DNA of 64,000 bases, taken from NCBI GenBank assembly GCA_014804755.1, contig JAAUZE010000012.1:1-64000 (forward strand), written 5' to 3'. This DNA comes from Lachnospiraceae bacterium (GTDB lineage Bacteria > Bacillota > Clostridia > Lachnospirales > Lachnospiraceae). Shown piece by piece: positions 25,670 to 34,186 of the stretch. The notes beneath the pieces are model-generated. The model was not told the DNA's origin, did no database searches, and was given only the letters and a program-made list of their open reading frames with translations. The position numbers and the translations under genes were made by a program. Position 1 is the stretch's first letter. Each line of letters starts with the position of its first letter.

Positions 25670-26806
25670 ATGGAACAGGATTTTGTAACAAACAGTAAAA
25701 AATTTGGCTTTGGCTGTATGCGTCTGCCCATGAAGGATGGAAATATTGACTTTGAGGAATGCAACCGTATGGTAGATGCTTTCATGGAGGCAGGATTTAC
25801 TTATTTTGATACGGCTAAGGGATATTTGGGCGGCTTAAGTGAAGTTGCCGTCAGGGAGTGCGTTGTAAAGCGTTATCCAAGGGAAAGCTTCACGCTTACC
25901 GACAAGCTGACCATGAATTTTTTTAACAGAGAATCCGATATCAGAAAGGTCTTTGAGGAACAGCTGGAAACCTGCGGGGTATCTTATTTTGATTATTACC
26001 TGATGCACGCGCAGGGGAAAGTCAATTATGAGAAATACAAAAAGTGTCGTGCGTATGAAGTGGCGCAGGAATTAAAGGCAGAGGGAAAGATCAAACACGT
26101 TGGCCTGTCATTCCATGATAATGCGGAATATTTAGATAGGATCTTGACAGAACACCCGGAGGTGGAGCTTGTACAGATTCAGCTTAACTATGTGGATTAC
26201 GATGATCCCGGGGTGCAGAGCAGGAAATGTCTTGAGGTATGCGAAAAACATCATAAGCCGGTTGTGGTCATGGAGCCTGTGAAAGGCGGAAGTCTTGTAA
26301 ATCTCCCGGCTGAAGCGGATCACATTTTGAAAGACTTAAACAGCGGCAATGCTGCGATCAAATACAGCAACGCCGGATTGGCAATCCGTTTTGCGGCAAG
26401 CTGTAAACAGGTATTCATGGTACTTTCGGGAATGAGCAGCTTAGAGCAGATGCAGGATAACATAGGTACTATGAAAGATTTTGAGCCGCTGAATGCGGCA
26501 GAATATGCTGCCATAGAAAAGGTATGTGAAATCTTTAAGGCGCAGAACTTGATTCCATGTACTGCCTGTCGATACTGTGTAGACGGTTGTCCGAAACAGC
26601 TCCTGATACCGGACCTGTTTGCGGATATGAATGCCAAGAAACAGCACCATGACTGGAATAGTGATTATTATTATAATCAGGTACATACGCAAGGGCATGG
26701 AAAGGCAAGCGACTGCATTAAATGCGGAAAATGTGAAAAATCATGTCCGCAGCATTTGGAGATAAGAACGCTTTTAGAGCAGGTTGCAGGTGTTTTTGAA
26801 AAATAG
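25670..26806 (+). CDS. Aldo/keto reductase with C-terminal 4Fe-4S domain
   Basis: A 378-residue protein: an aldo-keto reductase TIM barrel (1-285) with the Asp/Tyr pair in YFDTAKGYLGG, the Lys in TLTDKL and the His in YYLMHAQG, followed by a ferredoxin-like region with CTACRYCVDGCP and CIKCGKCEKSCPQHL. Such fused AKRs are common in anaerobic Firmicutes and may couple NAD(P)H to iron-sulfur electron carriers. Three ATGs follow the AAAGGCAGG site (25664, 25667, 25670); the last has the best spacing. It ends at a terminator 5 bases downstream. Confidence 0.92.
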   Translation: MEQDFVTNSKKFGFGCMRLPMKDGNIDFEECNRMVDAFMEAGFTYFDTAKGYLGGLSEVAVRECVVKRYPRESFTLTDKLTMNFFNRESDIRKVFEEQLETCGVSYFDYYLMHAQGKVNYEKYKKCRAYEVAQELKAEGKIKHVGLSFHDNAEYLDRILTEHPEVELVQIQLNYVDYDDPGVQSRKCLEVCEKHHKPVVVMEPVKGGSLVNLPAEADHILKDLNSGNAAIKYSNAGLAIRFAASCKQVFMVLSGMSSLEQMQDNIGTMKDFEPLNAAEYAAIEKVCEIFKAQNLIPCTACRYCVDGCPKQLLIPDLFADMNAKKQHHDWNSDYYYNQVHTQGHGKASDCIKCGKCEKSCPQHLEIRTLLEQVAGVFEK

Positions 26807-26810
26807 ATTG

Positions 26811-26848
26811 AGAAAGCTGTCAAGAAAAAATACTTGACAGCTTTTTTT
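26811..26848 (+). terminator. Terminator, copy 1 of a 37-bp duplication
   Basis: AAAGCTGTCAAG (26813-26824), loop AAAAAATA, then CTTGACAGCTTT and a T-run: a perfect 12-bp stem. The same 37 bases recur at 28157-28193. Confidence 0.9.
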
Positions 26849-26993
26849 ATTCTTGAGTTACGACTAATTTATATATGAGCAATTTAGATTGCATTTTGAA
26901 TAATTCATATAACGATTGCATTTTTATGAATAGTAGAATAAAATATAGGAAATGATAAAATTAAGATAAAATATTGATAAGGAGTAAAGGCGT

Positions 26994-27254
26994 ATGTTAC
27001 AGATCAGACCTGTTTCGGATTTGAGAAATAAGTTTCCTGATATTGAGAAAATTGTAAATTCTGGAGAACCGGTATATCTGACAAAAAACGGATATGGAGC
27101 AATGGTGGTACTAAGCCTTGAGGAGTATTCAAAGTTGACGGATCGCGTGGAAATTGCACTGGATAAGGCTGACAGGCTTGCAGCAGAAAATGCTGAACGG
27201 ATGAGCCATGAGGAAGTTTTCGGAAAGCTGCAGAGGAAAATAAATGCTCGATAA
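26994..27254 (+). CDS. Phd/YefM-type antitoxin
   Basis: An 86-residue protein of the Phd/YefM fold: QIRPVSDLRNKFPDIEKIV and GEPVYLTKNGYGAMVVLSLEEY are the conserved dimer/DNA-binding blocks. The C-terminal helix (KADRLAAENAERMSHEEV) would bind a toxin. AAGGAG at 26979-26984 precedes the ATG. No RelE- or Doc-type toxin follows directly; the next gene, 140 bases on with its own promoter, is a GNAT protein. It may be an orphan antitoxin. Confidence 0.8.
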   Translation: MLQIRPVSDLRNKFPDIEKIVNSGEPVYLTKNGYGAMVVLSLEEYSKLTDRVEIALDKADRLAAENAERMSHEEVFGKLQRKINAR

Positions 27255-27292
27255 AAAGTACAGATTAACTTGTGTTTTCAGAAAAATTCAGA

Positions 27293-27321
27293 TTGTGGAT
27301 ATGTACATGATAGGGTATAAT
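27293..27321 (+). promoter_or_regulatory. Promoter of the GNAT gene
   Basis: TTGTGG (27293-27298) and TATAAT (27316-27321) with a 17-base spacer, about 70 bases upstream of the ATG at 27394. Confidence 0.6.
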
Positions 27322-27393
27322 AAATAAAAGGATAACAGAAGAAAATGCAGCCTAAAAGGTGGTGAATAGAAATAATTAAAAAGAGGGACTCTG

Positions 27394-27918
27394 ATGGTAA
27401 TAGAGATTTTAATTGATTCTTTAACAAATTGTCTTATCTGTGCTGAAACAGGGCAGGAATGTGATACAGAATATCGCCTTGTTACTAGAACAATCACGAA
27501 GCAGGATGCCGTCAAACTGAAAGCACAAGGCTGGAAATTTGATTGGAGTATTCCTCATCAGAATGGCTATGAGGTATATGAACTGCTTTTGGAAAACGAT
27601 GATGAAGTGCAGGGAATGATAGCATTAAAACATATTCGTGACCAGTATTATACCCATGTAGATATTGTAGAAGCAGCACCGTTTAATGTGGGAAGTACCG
27701 GAAAGTATAAAGGAGTTGGAGCACATTTATTTGCTGTAGCATGCAAGCTTAGCTGGGATGCAGGAAATGAAGGCTATGTGCAATTTACAGCAAAGACGGA
27801 TCTAGTGGATCATTATATGAAAATGCTGAATGCAAAACGGATTGATTGGCATACATTGTATATAGATTCCTATGGCGCAGTGGCATTGATAAATAAGTAT
27901 TTTAAGGAGCGTGAATAA
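27394..27918 (+). CDS. GNAT-family acetyltransferase-like protein
   Basis: A 174-residue protein. The C-terminal half has GNAT features: GMIALKHIRDQYYTHVDIVE as the central strands, GKYKGVGAHLFAVACKLSW as the acetyl-CoA pyrophosphate-binding motif A and FTAKTDLVDHYMKMLNAKR as motif B. The N-terminal Cys-containing region (CLICAETGQEC) is unassigned. It shares an end with the start of the 63-residue gene that follows. Such pairs can be GNAT toxin modules, but a housekeeping acetyltransferase is equally possible. Confidence 0.65.
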   Translation: MVIEILIDSLTNCLICAETGQECDTEYRLVTRTITKQDAVKLKAQGWKFDWSIPHQNGYEVYELLLENDDEVQGMIALKHIRDQYYTHVDIVEAAPFNVGSTGKYKGVGAHLFAVACKLSWDAGNEGYVQFTAKTDLVDHYMKMLNAKRIDWHTLYIDSYGAVALINKYFKERE

Positions 27919-27919
27919 C

Positions 27920-28111
27920 ATGATTGTAGCGGAAAGAAAAGAAAAAGCTGTTATAGATAAATTCGACAGGTTTGGCGAAGCTATGCCGGATGGGAGATTG
28001 ACAGCGCATTCTGAGGGAAAAGTATATCGATTGAGGGAAGCTATTCTTTTATCAAAGAAATTAGGAAGACCTTTGTCTCAAGAAGAAATGAAGCAGTTTG
28101 AAGTGTCATAA
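27920..28111 (+). CDS. Small hypothetical protein downstream of GNAT gene
   Basis: A 63-residue charged protein beginning MIVAERKEKAVIDKFDRFG; not recognised. ATG 27920 lies 2 bases after the GNAT stop and follows GGAGCG; a GTG at 27911 would overlap. By position it could be a partner of the GNAT protein. Confidence 0.55.
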   Translation: MIVAERKEKAVIDKFDRFGEAMPDGRLTAHSEGKVYRLREAILLSKKLGRPLSQEEMKQFEVS

Positions 28112-28156
28112 AAATGGTTGGAAGATAGGTGTTCAAGGCGGATAAAAACAATACAA

Positions 28157-28196
28157 AGAAAGCTGTCAAGAAAAAATACTTGACAGCTTTTTTTTT
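28157..28196 (+). terminator. Terminator, copy 2 of the 37-bp duplication
   Basis: Identical hairpin to 26811-26848: AAAGCTGTCAAG (28159-28170), loop, CTTGACAGCTTT (28179-28190) and T-run. It closes the antitoxin/GNAT module, and its 3' arm contributes the -35 box of the following promoter. Confidence 0.9.
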
Positions 28197-28208
28197 ATCC
28201 TGTATGAT
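28180..28208 (+). promoter_or_regulatory. Promoter of ylxM-ffh operon, overlapping a terminator
   Basis: TTGACA (28180-28185) lies inside the 3' arm of the terminator; TATGAT (28203-28208) follows after 17 bases. This is a near-consensus sigma-A promoter, 35 bases before the ylxM ATG. The first terminator copy has no -10 box at the matching place. Confidence 0.75.
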
Positions 28209-28242
28209 AGCAAAGTGTGATGATGGGAGAGGGGCTGACCGT

Positions 28243-28731
28243 ATGGAAAAAATCGTGGAACACGGCTTGTTGTATGATTTTTACGGAGAATTGCTGACCG
28301 CGCATCAGAGGCAGATTTATGAGGATGCGGTCTATCACGATATGTCCCTTACGGAAATCGCGGATATTCAGGGGATCAGCAGGCAGGGCGTGCATGATCT
28401 GATCCGCCGCTGTGACAAGATTCTGGAACAGTATGAGGAGCGGCTCGGGCTTGTGAAAAGATTTGCCCTGATCAAAGAAAAGGTATTGCGCATCGATGTG
28501 CTGGCAAAGGAACTGCTGGAGCAGGGAGAGTGCGATACGCTGAAGAAAGAGCCATCTGAGCAGAGCGGGAACGGCGCGACATCAGAACAGGGGAAACGTG
28601 AGGTACGGATGGCAGAGCGCGAAATGCAGGACGCACGGTCGGCATCGAAGGAAGCATCGGGCAGAAAAACAATAGCGGAACGGCTTGCCGCGATCCGAAC
28701 GCTTTCCGGTGAGATTATGGAAGAACTGTAG
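28243..28731 (+). CDS. ylxM: YlxM-family DNA-binding protein
   Basis: A 162-residue YlxM protein. The N-terminal 110 residues have the sigma-70 region-4-like helix-turn-helix: LLTAHQRQIYEDAVYHDMS and LTEIADIQGISRQGVHDLI. YlxM is thought to assist the SRP pathway and always sits beside ffh. ATG 28243 follows GGGAGAGGGG; upstream in-frame codons run through the terminator and are not used. The last 50 residues are a charged, low-complexity extension longer than usual. Confidence 0.9.
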   Translation: MEKIVEHGLLYDFYGELLTAHQRQIYEDAVYHDMSLTEIADIQGISRQGVHDLIRRCDKILEQYEERLGLVKRFALIKEKVLRIDVLAKELLEQGECDTLKKEPSEQSGNGATSEQGKREVRMAEREMQDARSASKEASGRKTIAERLAAIRTLSGEIMEEL

Positions 28732-28746
28732 CGGGGGAGACGGTAA

Positions 28747-30108
28747 ATGGCATTTGAGAGTTTAACCGATAAACTGAGTAATATATTTAAGAACCTGAGA
28801 GGCAAGGGGCGTCTGACCGAGGAGGACGTCAAAACGGCGTTAAAGGAAGTCAAAATGGCGCTGCTCGAGGCCGATGTCAATTTTAAGGTTGTCAAGCAGT
28901 TCATATCCACGGTACAGGAACGCGCCGTCGGCAGCGACGTCCTAAACGGCTTAAATCCGGGGCAGACGGTCATTAAGATCGTCAATGAAGAAATGATCGC
29001 GCTCATGGGTTCTGAGACGACGCAGATCGCCTATCAGCCCGGAAAAGCGATCACGGTCATTATGATGAGCGGCTTGCAGGGTGCAGGAAAGACGACGGCA
29101 ACGGCAAAGCTGGCGGGCAAGATGAAGCTGAAAGGCAAAAAGCCATTGCTTGTTGCGTGCGACATCTACCGTCCTGCAGCGATCAAACAGCTGCAGGTCA
29201 ACGGAGAAAAGGTTCAGGTGGATGTGTTTTCCATGGGGGAGAATCATTCCCCTGTCAATATTGCGAAAGCGGCGATCGAACATGCGCAGAAAAACGGTCA
29301 TGATGTGGTGATCTTAGATACCGCCGGACGGCTGCACATAGACGAAGACATGATGAAAGAGCTCCAGGAGATCAAGTCAAATGTAACAGTGCATCAAACC
29401 TTACTTGTTGTGGATGCAATGACAGGACAGGATGCGGTCAATGTTGCGAAGGAATTTGACGAGAAGGTCGGCGTTGACGGAATTATCTTGAGCAAGCTTG
29501 ACGGCGATACGAGAGGCGGTGCGGCGCTGTCCGTAAAGGCAGTGACAGGCAAGCCGATCCTGTTTGTCGGAATGGGAGAGAAGCTGACCGATCTTGAGCA
29601 GTTTTATCCCGACCGCATGGCGAGCCGGATTCTTGGTATGGGCGATGTGCTTTCCCTGATCGAGAAAGCGCAGAACGAGATCGAGATTGATGAAGATAAA
29701 TCAAAGAAAATGGCTTCCAATATGAAAAAAGGGAAGTTTGACTTTGAGGATTATCTGGAAAGCATGAAGCAGATGAAGAATATGGGCGGACTGTCCAGTA
29801 TTCTTTCCATGCTGCCTGGCATGGGCGCAAAAATGGGAGATATAAGCTCCATGATCGACGATAAGCAGTTAAGTCAGTTTGAAGCGATCGTCCTTTCCAT
29901 GACGCCGGAGGAGCGGCGCAGTCCTAAGCTGTTAAATCCGAGCAGAAAGCACAGGATCGCGCGGGGCGCGGGCGTGGATATTGCGATCGTCAACCGATTT
30001 ATCAAGCAGTTTGAGCAGGGACAAAAAATGATGAAGCAGATGGGCGGTTTTTCAAAAAAGCGGCACGGCGGCTTCGGCGGATTAGGTGGTATGAGATTCC
30101 CGTTTTAA
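28747..30108 (+). CDS. ffh: Signal recognition particle GTPase Ffh
   Basis: A 453-residue SRP54: N domain, G domain with [42 protein letters not shown] and [15 protein letters not shown], and a Met-rich M domain (about 325-440) that binds SRP RNA and signal peptides. The Gly-rich tail ([14 protein letters not shown]) is common in the family. It follows ylxM by 15 bases. Confidence 0.98.
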   Translation: MAFESLTDKLSNIFKNLRGKGRLTEEDVKTALKEVKMALLEADVNFKVVKQFISTVQERAVGSDVLNGLNPGQTVIKIVNEEMIALMGSETTQIAYQPGKAITVIMMSGLQGAGKTTATAKLAGKMKLKGKKPLLVACDIYRPAAIKQLQVNGEKVQVDVFSMGENHSPVNIAKAAIEHAQKNGHDVVILDTAGRLHIDEDMMKELQEIKSNVTVHQTLLVVDAMTGQDAVNVAKEFDEKVGVDGIILSKLDGDTRGGAALSVKAVTGKPILFVGMGEKLTDLEQFYPDRMASRILGMGDVLSLIEKAQNEIEIDEDKSKKMASNMKKGKFDFEDYLESMKQMKNMGGLSSILSMLPGMGAKMGDISSMIDDKQLSQFEAIVLSMTPEERRSPKLLNPSRKHRIARGAGVDIAIVNRFIKQFEQGQKMMKQMGGFSKKRHGGFGGLGGMRFPF

Positions 30109-30205
30109 CGAAAATAAGCGGAGTCCATCCTATAAATCGCGGCTGCGGATAAGATTATGCAGCCTCGGAAACAAAAAACAAACAGATACTTTGGAGGAAA
30201 AGAAC

Positions 30206-30451
30206 ATGGCAGTAAAGATCAGATTAAGAAGAATCGGACAGAAGAAGAGACCGCTTTACAGAATCGTGGTAGCTGATTCGAGAGTATCCAGAAACGGTAA
30301 GTGCATTGAGGAAATCGGCACTTATGATCCGAACACGGAGACGGCAACCGTAAAGGTGAATGAGGAGCTTGCAAAGAAATGGCTCGCAAACGGCGCGCAG
30401 CCGACCGAGACCGTTGCAAGACTGTTAAAGAATGCCGGCATCGAGAAGTAA
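30206..30451 (+). CDS. rpsP: 30S ribosomal protein S16
   Basis: An 81-residue S16 beginning [20 protein letters not shown], with the family-typical [24 protein letters not shown] 30206 follows TTTGGAGGAAAAGAAC. A GGCTGC/GCAGCC hairpin lies in the 95-base leader. Confidence 0.98.
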   Translation: MAVKIRLRRIGQKKRPLYRIVVADSRVSRNGKCIEEIGTYDPNTETATVKVNEELAKKWLANGAQPTETVARLLKNAGIEK

Positions 30452-30506
30452 GAATGCTTCAAGAAAACCCATTGTTTAACGGCGTGTGTCGTTTCGGAGG
30501 TGGATG

Positions 30507-30734
30507 ATGAAAGAATTGGTAGAGGTAATTGCAAAAGCACTTGTTGATTATCCCGATGAGGTTGTTGTCACGGAAAAGGAGAACGGCAGAAATGTGACCG
30601 TTGAACTCCATGTCGCGCCTGCCGATATGGGTAAAGTTATCGGTAAACAGGGAAGAATCGCAAAGGCGATCCGATCTGTGGTAAAAGCGGCATCTTCAAA
30701 AGATAATAAACGTGTGGATGTAGAAATTGTATGA
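30507..30734 (+). CDS. khpA: KH-domain RNA-binding protein KhpA
   Basis: A 75-residue single KH domain with VAPADMGKVIGKQGRIAKAI carrying the GxxG loop (GKQG). It binds RNA, usually with KhpB, and is conserved between rpsP and rimM in Firmicutes. ATG 30504 or 30507 follows GGAGG; 30507 has better spacing. Confidence 0.95.
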   Translation: MKELVEVIAKALVDYPDEVVVTEKENGRNVTVELHVAPADMGKVIGKQGRIAKAIRSVVKAASSKDNKRVDVEIV

Positions 30735-30802
30735 AAAAGAGTTCCGGCAGGGAACTTTATGGAAAAATTCGCTTAGCGGATTCTTCTTGACATGAGGAGT
30801 AT

Positions 30803-30857
30803 GATTTTAAGAGGAAAACAGCGGTCTTATCGAAATGACCGCTGTTTTATCTTAAAA
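30803..30857 (+). terminator. Long terminator hairpin between khpA and rimM
   Basis: AAAACAGCGGTC and GACCGCTGTTTT form a perfect 12-bp stem, extended by ATTTTAAGA/TCTTAAAAT outside. It is bidirectional-looking and would reduce read-through into rimM. Confidence 0.8.
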
Positions 30858-30895
30858 TGCGGTAATTGGGAAAAAAGATGTGAGGGAGCGGCAGG

Positions 30896-31429
30896 ATGGA
30901 AGACGCAAGGGAAGAATTATTCAGAGTGGGCTGCGTTGCGACGACGCACGGCATAGGCGGGGAAGTGAAAGTGTACCCGACGACGGATGAGCCGCAGCGC
31001 TATAAGAAATACAAGGAAGTTCTGCTGAAGGATCCGCAGGAACGCCGGGAAGGCCGGTGCATGCACATTGAGGGCGTGAAATTTTTCAAGCAGATGGTTA
31101 TTGTGAAATTCAAAGAATGTAAAACGATAGAGGATGCGGAGCTGTTGCGCGGCGCGGAACTGTATGTACCGAGAGAAAAAGCGGTTCCGCTAAAGGAGAA
31201 CGAATATTATATTTCCGATCTGATCGGTATACAGGTGGAAAGCGACGAAGGCATCCTTCTCGGCGTGCTGGACGATGTGATGCAGACCGGCGCCAATGAT
31301 GTTTATGTTGTAAAACAGGCAGACGGAAAAGAAATTCTTCTTCCGGCGATCAAAGAATGCGTGAAACTTGTGGATGTCAAAGAGCGGCATATGACCGTGC
31401 ATTTGATGCCGGGGCTTATGGATACATGA
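30896..31429 (+). CDS. rimM: 16S rRNA processing protein RimM
   Basis: A 177-residue RimM with an N-terminal barrel (FRVGCVATTHGIGGEVKVYP) and C-terminal PRC barrel (YYISDLIGIQVESDEGILLG, then EILLPAIKECV). It assists 30S assembly and is paired with trmD, 14 bases downstream. Confidence 0.97.
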   Translation: MEDAREELFRVGCVATTHGIGGEVKVYPTTDEPQRYKKYKEVLLKDPQERREGRCMHIEGVKFFKQMVIVKFKECKTIEDAELLRGAELYVPREKAVPLKENEYYISDLIGIQVESDEGILLGVLDDVMQTGANDVYVVKQADGKEILLPAIKECVKLVDVKERHMTVHLMPGLMDT

Positions 31430-31443
31430 AAAGGAACAAATAA

Positions 31444-32160
31444 ATGGACTTTCATATCATGACATTGTTTCCCGATATGGTGCGCGACGGGCTGAATACA
31501 AGCATTTTAGCGCGCGCGGCGCAGCGGGAGCTGATTTCGATCAATACCTATAATATCCGTGATTACACGATGGACAAGCATAAAAAGGTGGATGATTACA
31601 CCTATGGAGGCGGTGCGGGCATGCTCATGCAGGCACAGCCTGTTTATGATTGCTATGCGGCGATCACCGCGGCGCAAAAGACCAGACAGCGCATCCGCAC
31701 GATCTATGTGACGCCGCAGGGCAAATGCTTTCATCAGGAGATGGCAAGGGAGCTTGCGAGTGAGGAACAGCTTATTTTTTTGTGCGGGCATTATGAGGGC
31801 GTGGATGAGCGCGTGCTGGAGGAAATCGTTACCGATTATATTTCGATCGGCGATTATGTGTTGACGGGCGGCGAGCTTGCGGCGATGGTGATGGTGGATG
31901 CGATCGCGCGTCTGGTGCCGGGCGTGTTAAATAATCATGATTCTGCGGAAACGGAATCGTTTACCGATCATCTTTTGGAATATCCGCAGTATTCCCGACC
32001 GGAGGTATGGCATGACAGGCGCGTGCCGGAAATCCTGTTAAGCGGCGATCACGCGAAGGTGGACGCATGGCGATTAGAGCAGTCTATCGCCCGGACAAAG
32101 GAGCGAAGACCGGATCTGTACGAGCGCTACATGGCAGAGCATCCCGCAAAGGAAAAATGA
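31444..32160 (+). CDS. trmD: tRNA (guanine-N1-)-methyltransferase TrmD
   Basis: A 238-residue SPOUT methyltransferase for m1G37. MDFHIMTLFPDMV at the N-terminus, VDDYTYGGGAGMLMQ, the knot segment FLCGHYEGVDERV and SIGDYVLTGGELAAMV are diagnostic. Usually rplS follows at once; here a small insertion separates them. Confidence 0.98.
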   Translation: MDFHIMTLFPDMVRDGLNTSILARAAQRELISINTYNIRDYTMDKHKKVDDYTYGGGAGMLMQAQPVYDCYAAITAAQKTRQRIRTIYVTPQGKCFHQEMARELASEEQLIFLCGHYEGVDERVLEEIVTDYISIGDYVLTGGELAAMVMVDAIARLVPGVLNNHDSAETESFTDHLLEYPQYSRPEVWHDRRVPEILLSGDHAKVDAWRLEQSIARTKERRPDLYERYMAEHPAKEK

Positions 32161-32234
32161 AAGTGCATGTTGCGGCGTATGAAAATGAGCCGATACAATA
32201 GAAAATCACGACTGAGAGCGGCAGGAGAACTGTT

Positions 32235-32687
32235 ATGACATTCGAAGAAGAATATAGGAGCTTTTGGACGGAATTTGGTAAAAGCAAGAAGATGGTTTTA
32301 TCAACTTCCTATCATGATGTTGTCACATCAAGAACAATGAGTGTTGTTTCTTTAGGCGGAATGCTGTATTTCCAAACGGACAAAACATTTCGGAAGTATG
32401 AACAGCTTACCAATAATCCCAATGTTGCACTTTGTATTGATAACATTCAAATAGAGGGACAATGCATAGAGGTCGGGAATCCGATTGATCATGAGGATTT
32501 TTGTATCGCATATAAAGCAGCTTTTGCGGACTCTTTTCATAGATATACCATGTTGAAAAAGGAACGGTTATTTACGGTGACGCCGACTTTTATTGAGCGA
32601 TGGATTTACTTGAATGGTGCTCCCTATATGCAGATCTTTGATGTGAAAAATAAGAGATATTTGTTGAAGCAATATTTGGGGGAATAA
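32235..32687 (+). CDS. Pyridoxamine 5'-phosphate oxidase-fold protein
   Basis: A 150-residue split-barrel flavin-binding type protein: MVLSTSYHDVVTSRTMSVV, LYFQTDKTFRKYEQLTNNP and NVALCIDNIQIEG are the standard blocks of small PNPOx-like proteins. Cofactor (FMN or F420-like) and substrate are not deducible. GGAGAACTGTT precedes the ATG. AT-rich relative to trmD, consistent with insertion. Confidence 0.82.
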   Translation: MTFEEEYRSFWTEFGKSKKMVLSTSYHDVVTSRTMSVVSLGGMLYFQTDKTFRKYEQLTNNPNVALCIDNIQIEGQCIEVGNPIDHEDFCIAYKAAFADSFHRYTMLKKERLFTVTPTFIERWIYLNGAPYMQIFDVKNKRYLLKQYLGE

Positions 32688-32728
32688 TGAAGAGGATACT
32701 TAAAAAGCATATGAGATTAATTATTTTT

Positions 32729-32988
32729 TAATATGAAATGATTTAGCCGATTGCGAAACGCAATGAATGATATTTATGCTTGTGTAAAATATACAGTTCC
32801 ATAAGCAGGCACTATAAATGAATTTCTTTGAAATTCATTTTAACGCCGGTACTTACATGCGGTATTTTCGCATGTTATGTACCGCTGCGTTTGAATTGTA
32901 GCGAGAGCGTGCCTGCGTTGGATTGTATATTTTGCACAGTTGCACAACCTTAATCATGCGTTTCGCAATCGCCTAATATGAAATGATT
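32729..32988. repeat. MITE-like palindromic element with flanking direct repeats
   Basis: TAATATGAAATGATT occurs at 32729-32743 and 32974-32988. Just inside lie perfect 15-bp inverted repeats CGATTGCGAAACGCA (32748-32762) and TGCGTTTCGCAATCG (32957-32971). Further nested dyads (TGTGTAAAATATAC/GTATATTTTGCACA, GCAGGCAC/GTGCCTGC, AATGAATTTC/GAAATTCATT, a GGTACTTACATGCG dyad) mean the whole 230-bp body can fold into one branched hairpin. No coding capacity. This fits a non-autonomous transposable element. Confidence 0.75.
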
Positions 32989-33006
32989 AGCATGGAGGAG
33001 ATCACA

Positions 33007-33654
33007 ATGCTTACGAGGGAACAGAATATGTTTTTGGCGAAGAAGACGTTTGTCGAATTGGTCTATAATACAGCGTATATAGAGGGTTGCAATGTAACAT
33101 TTCCGCAGACGCAGACCATTATAGACGGTGCGGTGGTAAACGGAGTGGCGGTTGATGATATTCAGACAGTTCTTAATCTGCGGGATGCATGGAAATATTG
33201 TATAGAAAATATAGACATCACAATAGATTTGGATTATATATGCAAAATAAATGAATTTGTTTCAAGAAATGAAAGCCTGCAATGGGGAGTTTTGAGAAAT
33301 GGGAAAGTCGGAGTTGGCGATTTTATCCCCACCATTCCGATTAAGGAGAAAGTATTAAAGCAAATTGACAGGATGAATGCAATAGAAGATTCAGAGGAAA
33401 GAGCTTTCGAATTTTTTTCATATATTTGTAAACAACAGCTTTTTTGGGATGGGAATAAAAGAACAGCGACAATTGTTGCTAGTAAGATCTTGATTGAATC
33501 AGGAAATGGTGTTTTAACGATTGGAAAAGATCATGCGGAAGAATTTAATATCACATTAAATAATTGGTATTTGAAAGATGAATTAAAGCCGCTTAAGGAT
33601 TGTTTGAAGAAATGCATAAAAACATTGGAAATAGAAACGAATGAGAACCACTGA
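33007..33654 (+). CDS. Fic-family protein with altered catalytic motif
   Basis: A 215-residue Fic-fold protein. The core motif reads QLFWDGNKRTA (144-154) where active Fic enzymes have HxFx(D/E)GN(G/K)R, so the catalytic His is Gln144. The N-terminal TAYIEG (22-27) matches the inhibitory [ST]xxxE[GN] helix, placing it with class II, self-inhibited Fic proteins. Active Fics AMPylate target proteins; the His change suggests loss or change of activity, while the nucleotide-binding GNKR part is intact. ATG 33007 follows GGAGGAGATC; an ATG at 32983 would put that site inside the gene. It lies immediately beside the MITE-like element. Confidence 0.85.
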   Translation: MLTREQNMFLAKKTFVELVYNTAYIEGCNVTFPQTQTIIDGAVVNGVAVDDIQTVLNLRDAWKYCIENIDITIDLDYICKINEFVSRNESLQWGVLRNGKVGVGDFIPTIPIKEKVLKQIDRMNAIEDSEERAFEFFSYICKQQLFWDGNKRTATIVASKILIESGNGVLTIGKDHAEEFNITLNNWYLKDELKPLKDCLKKCIKTLEIETNENH

Positions 33655-33675
33655 TGGGTACCATGCAAAAAACAC

Positions 33676-33704
33676 TTGCATTCGCATCCATGTTATGGTA
33701 AACT
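33676..33704 (+). promoter_or_regulatory. Promoter of rplS
   Basis: TTGCAT (33676-33681) and TAAACT (33699-33704) with a 17-base spacer; leader of about 75 bases to the rplS ATG. I see no clear L19 autoregulatory fold. Confidence 0.65.
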
Positions 33705-33784
33705 ATGCACGTTGCAATAAAAAGATGGTCCTCTGTTACGCATAAGTATTAAGAACATCCAGTATATCGTAAGGAGATAGAGAA

Positions 33785-34132
33785 ATGAACAACATGATCA
33801 AGGAAATCGAAGACGAGCAGTTAAAGAAAGAGGTTCCGCAGTTCAATGTCGGCGACACGGTACGTGTATACGGCAAGATCAAAGAGGGTAACCGCGAAAG
33901 AATTCAGATTTTTGAGGGAACGGTTTTAAAGAAGCAGGGCGGCAGCAACCGCGCAACCTTTACCGTGCGCAAGAACTCTAACGGAATCGGCGTAGAGAAG
34001 ACATGGCCGCTGCATTCCCCGAACGTGGAGAAGGTAGAAGTAGTCCGCACCGGTAAGGTAAGAAGAGCGAAACTGAATTACTTAAGAAACCGTGTCGGCA
34101 AGAAGGCAAAGGTAAAAGAGCTTGTAAAATAA
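33785..34132 (+). CDS. rplS: 50S ribosomal protein L19
   Basis: A 115-residue L19: [34 protein letters not shown] and the C-terminal [20 protein letters not shown] are diagnostic. AAGGAGATAG precedes the ATG. Confidence 0.98.
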   Translation: MNNMIKEIEDEQLKKEVPQFNVGDTVRVYGKIKEGNRERIQIFEGTVLKKQGGSNRATFTVRKNSNGIGVEKTWPLHSPNVEKVEVVRTGKVRRAKLNYLRNRVGKKAKVKELVK

Positions 34133-34148
34133 AAAGCGGTGGATCAGG

Positions 34149-34180
34149 AGGGACAGATACATTGGTATCCGTCCCTTTTT
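34149..34180 (+). terminator. Terminator after rplS
   Basis: AGGGACAGATAC pairs with GTATCCGTCCCT (one bulge/mismatch), followed by TTTTT. Confidence 0.85.
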
Positions 34181-34186
34181 CAACTT

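Noticed and set aside
26994-27918. Antitoxin and GNAT genes as one classical toxin-antitoxin operon
   Set aside because: They are 140 bases apart, and the GNAT gene has its own consensus promoter; pairing is possible but not shown.
30140-30175. Hairpin in the rpsP leader as a terminator
   Set aside because: The GGCTGC/GCAGCC stem lacks a T-run and sits just before the ribosome binding site region; it is at most a leader structure.
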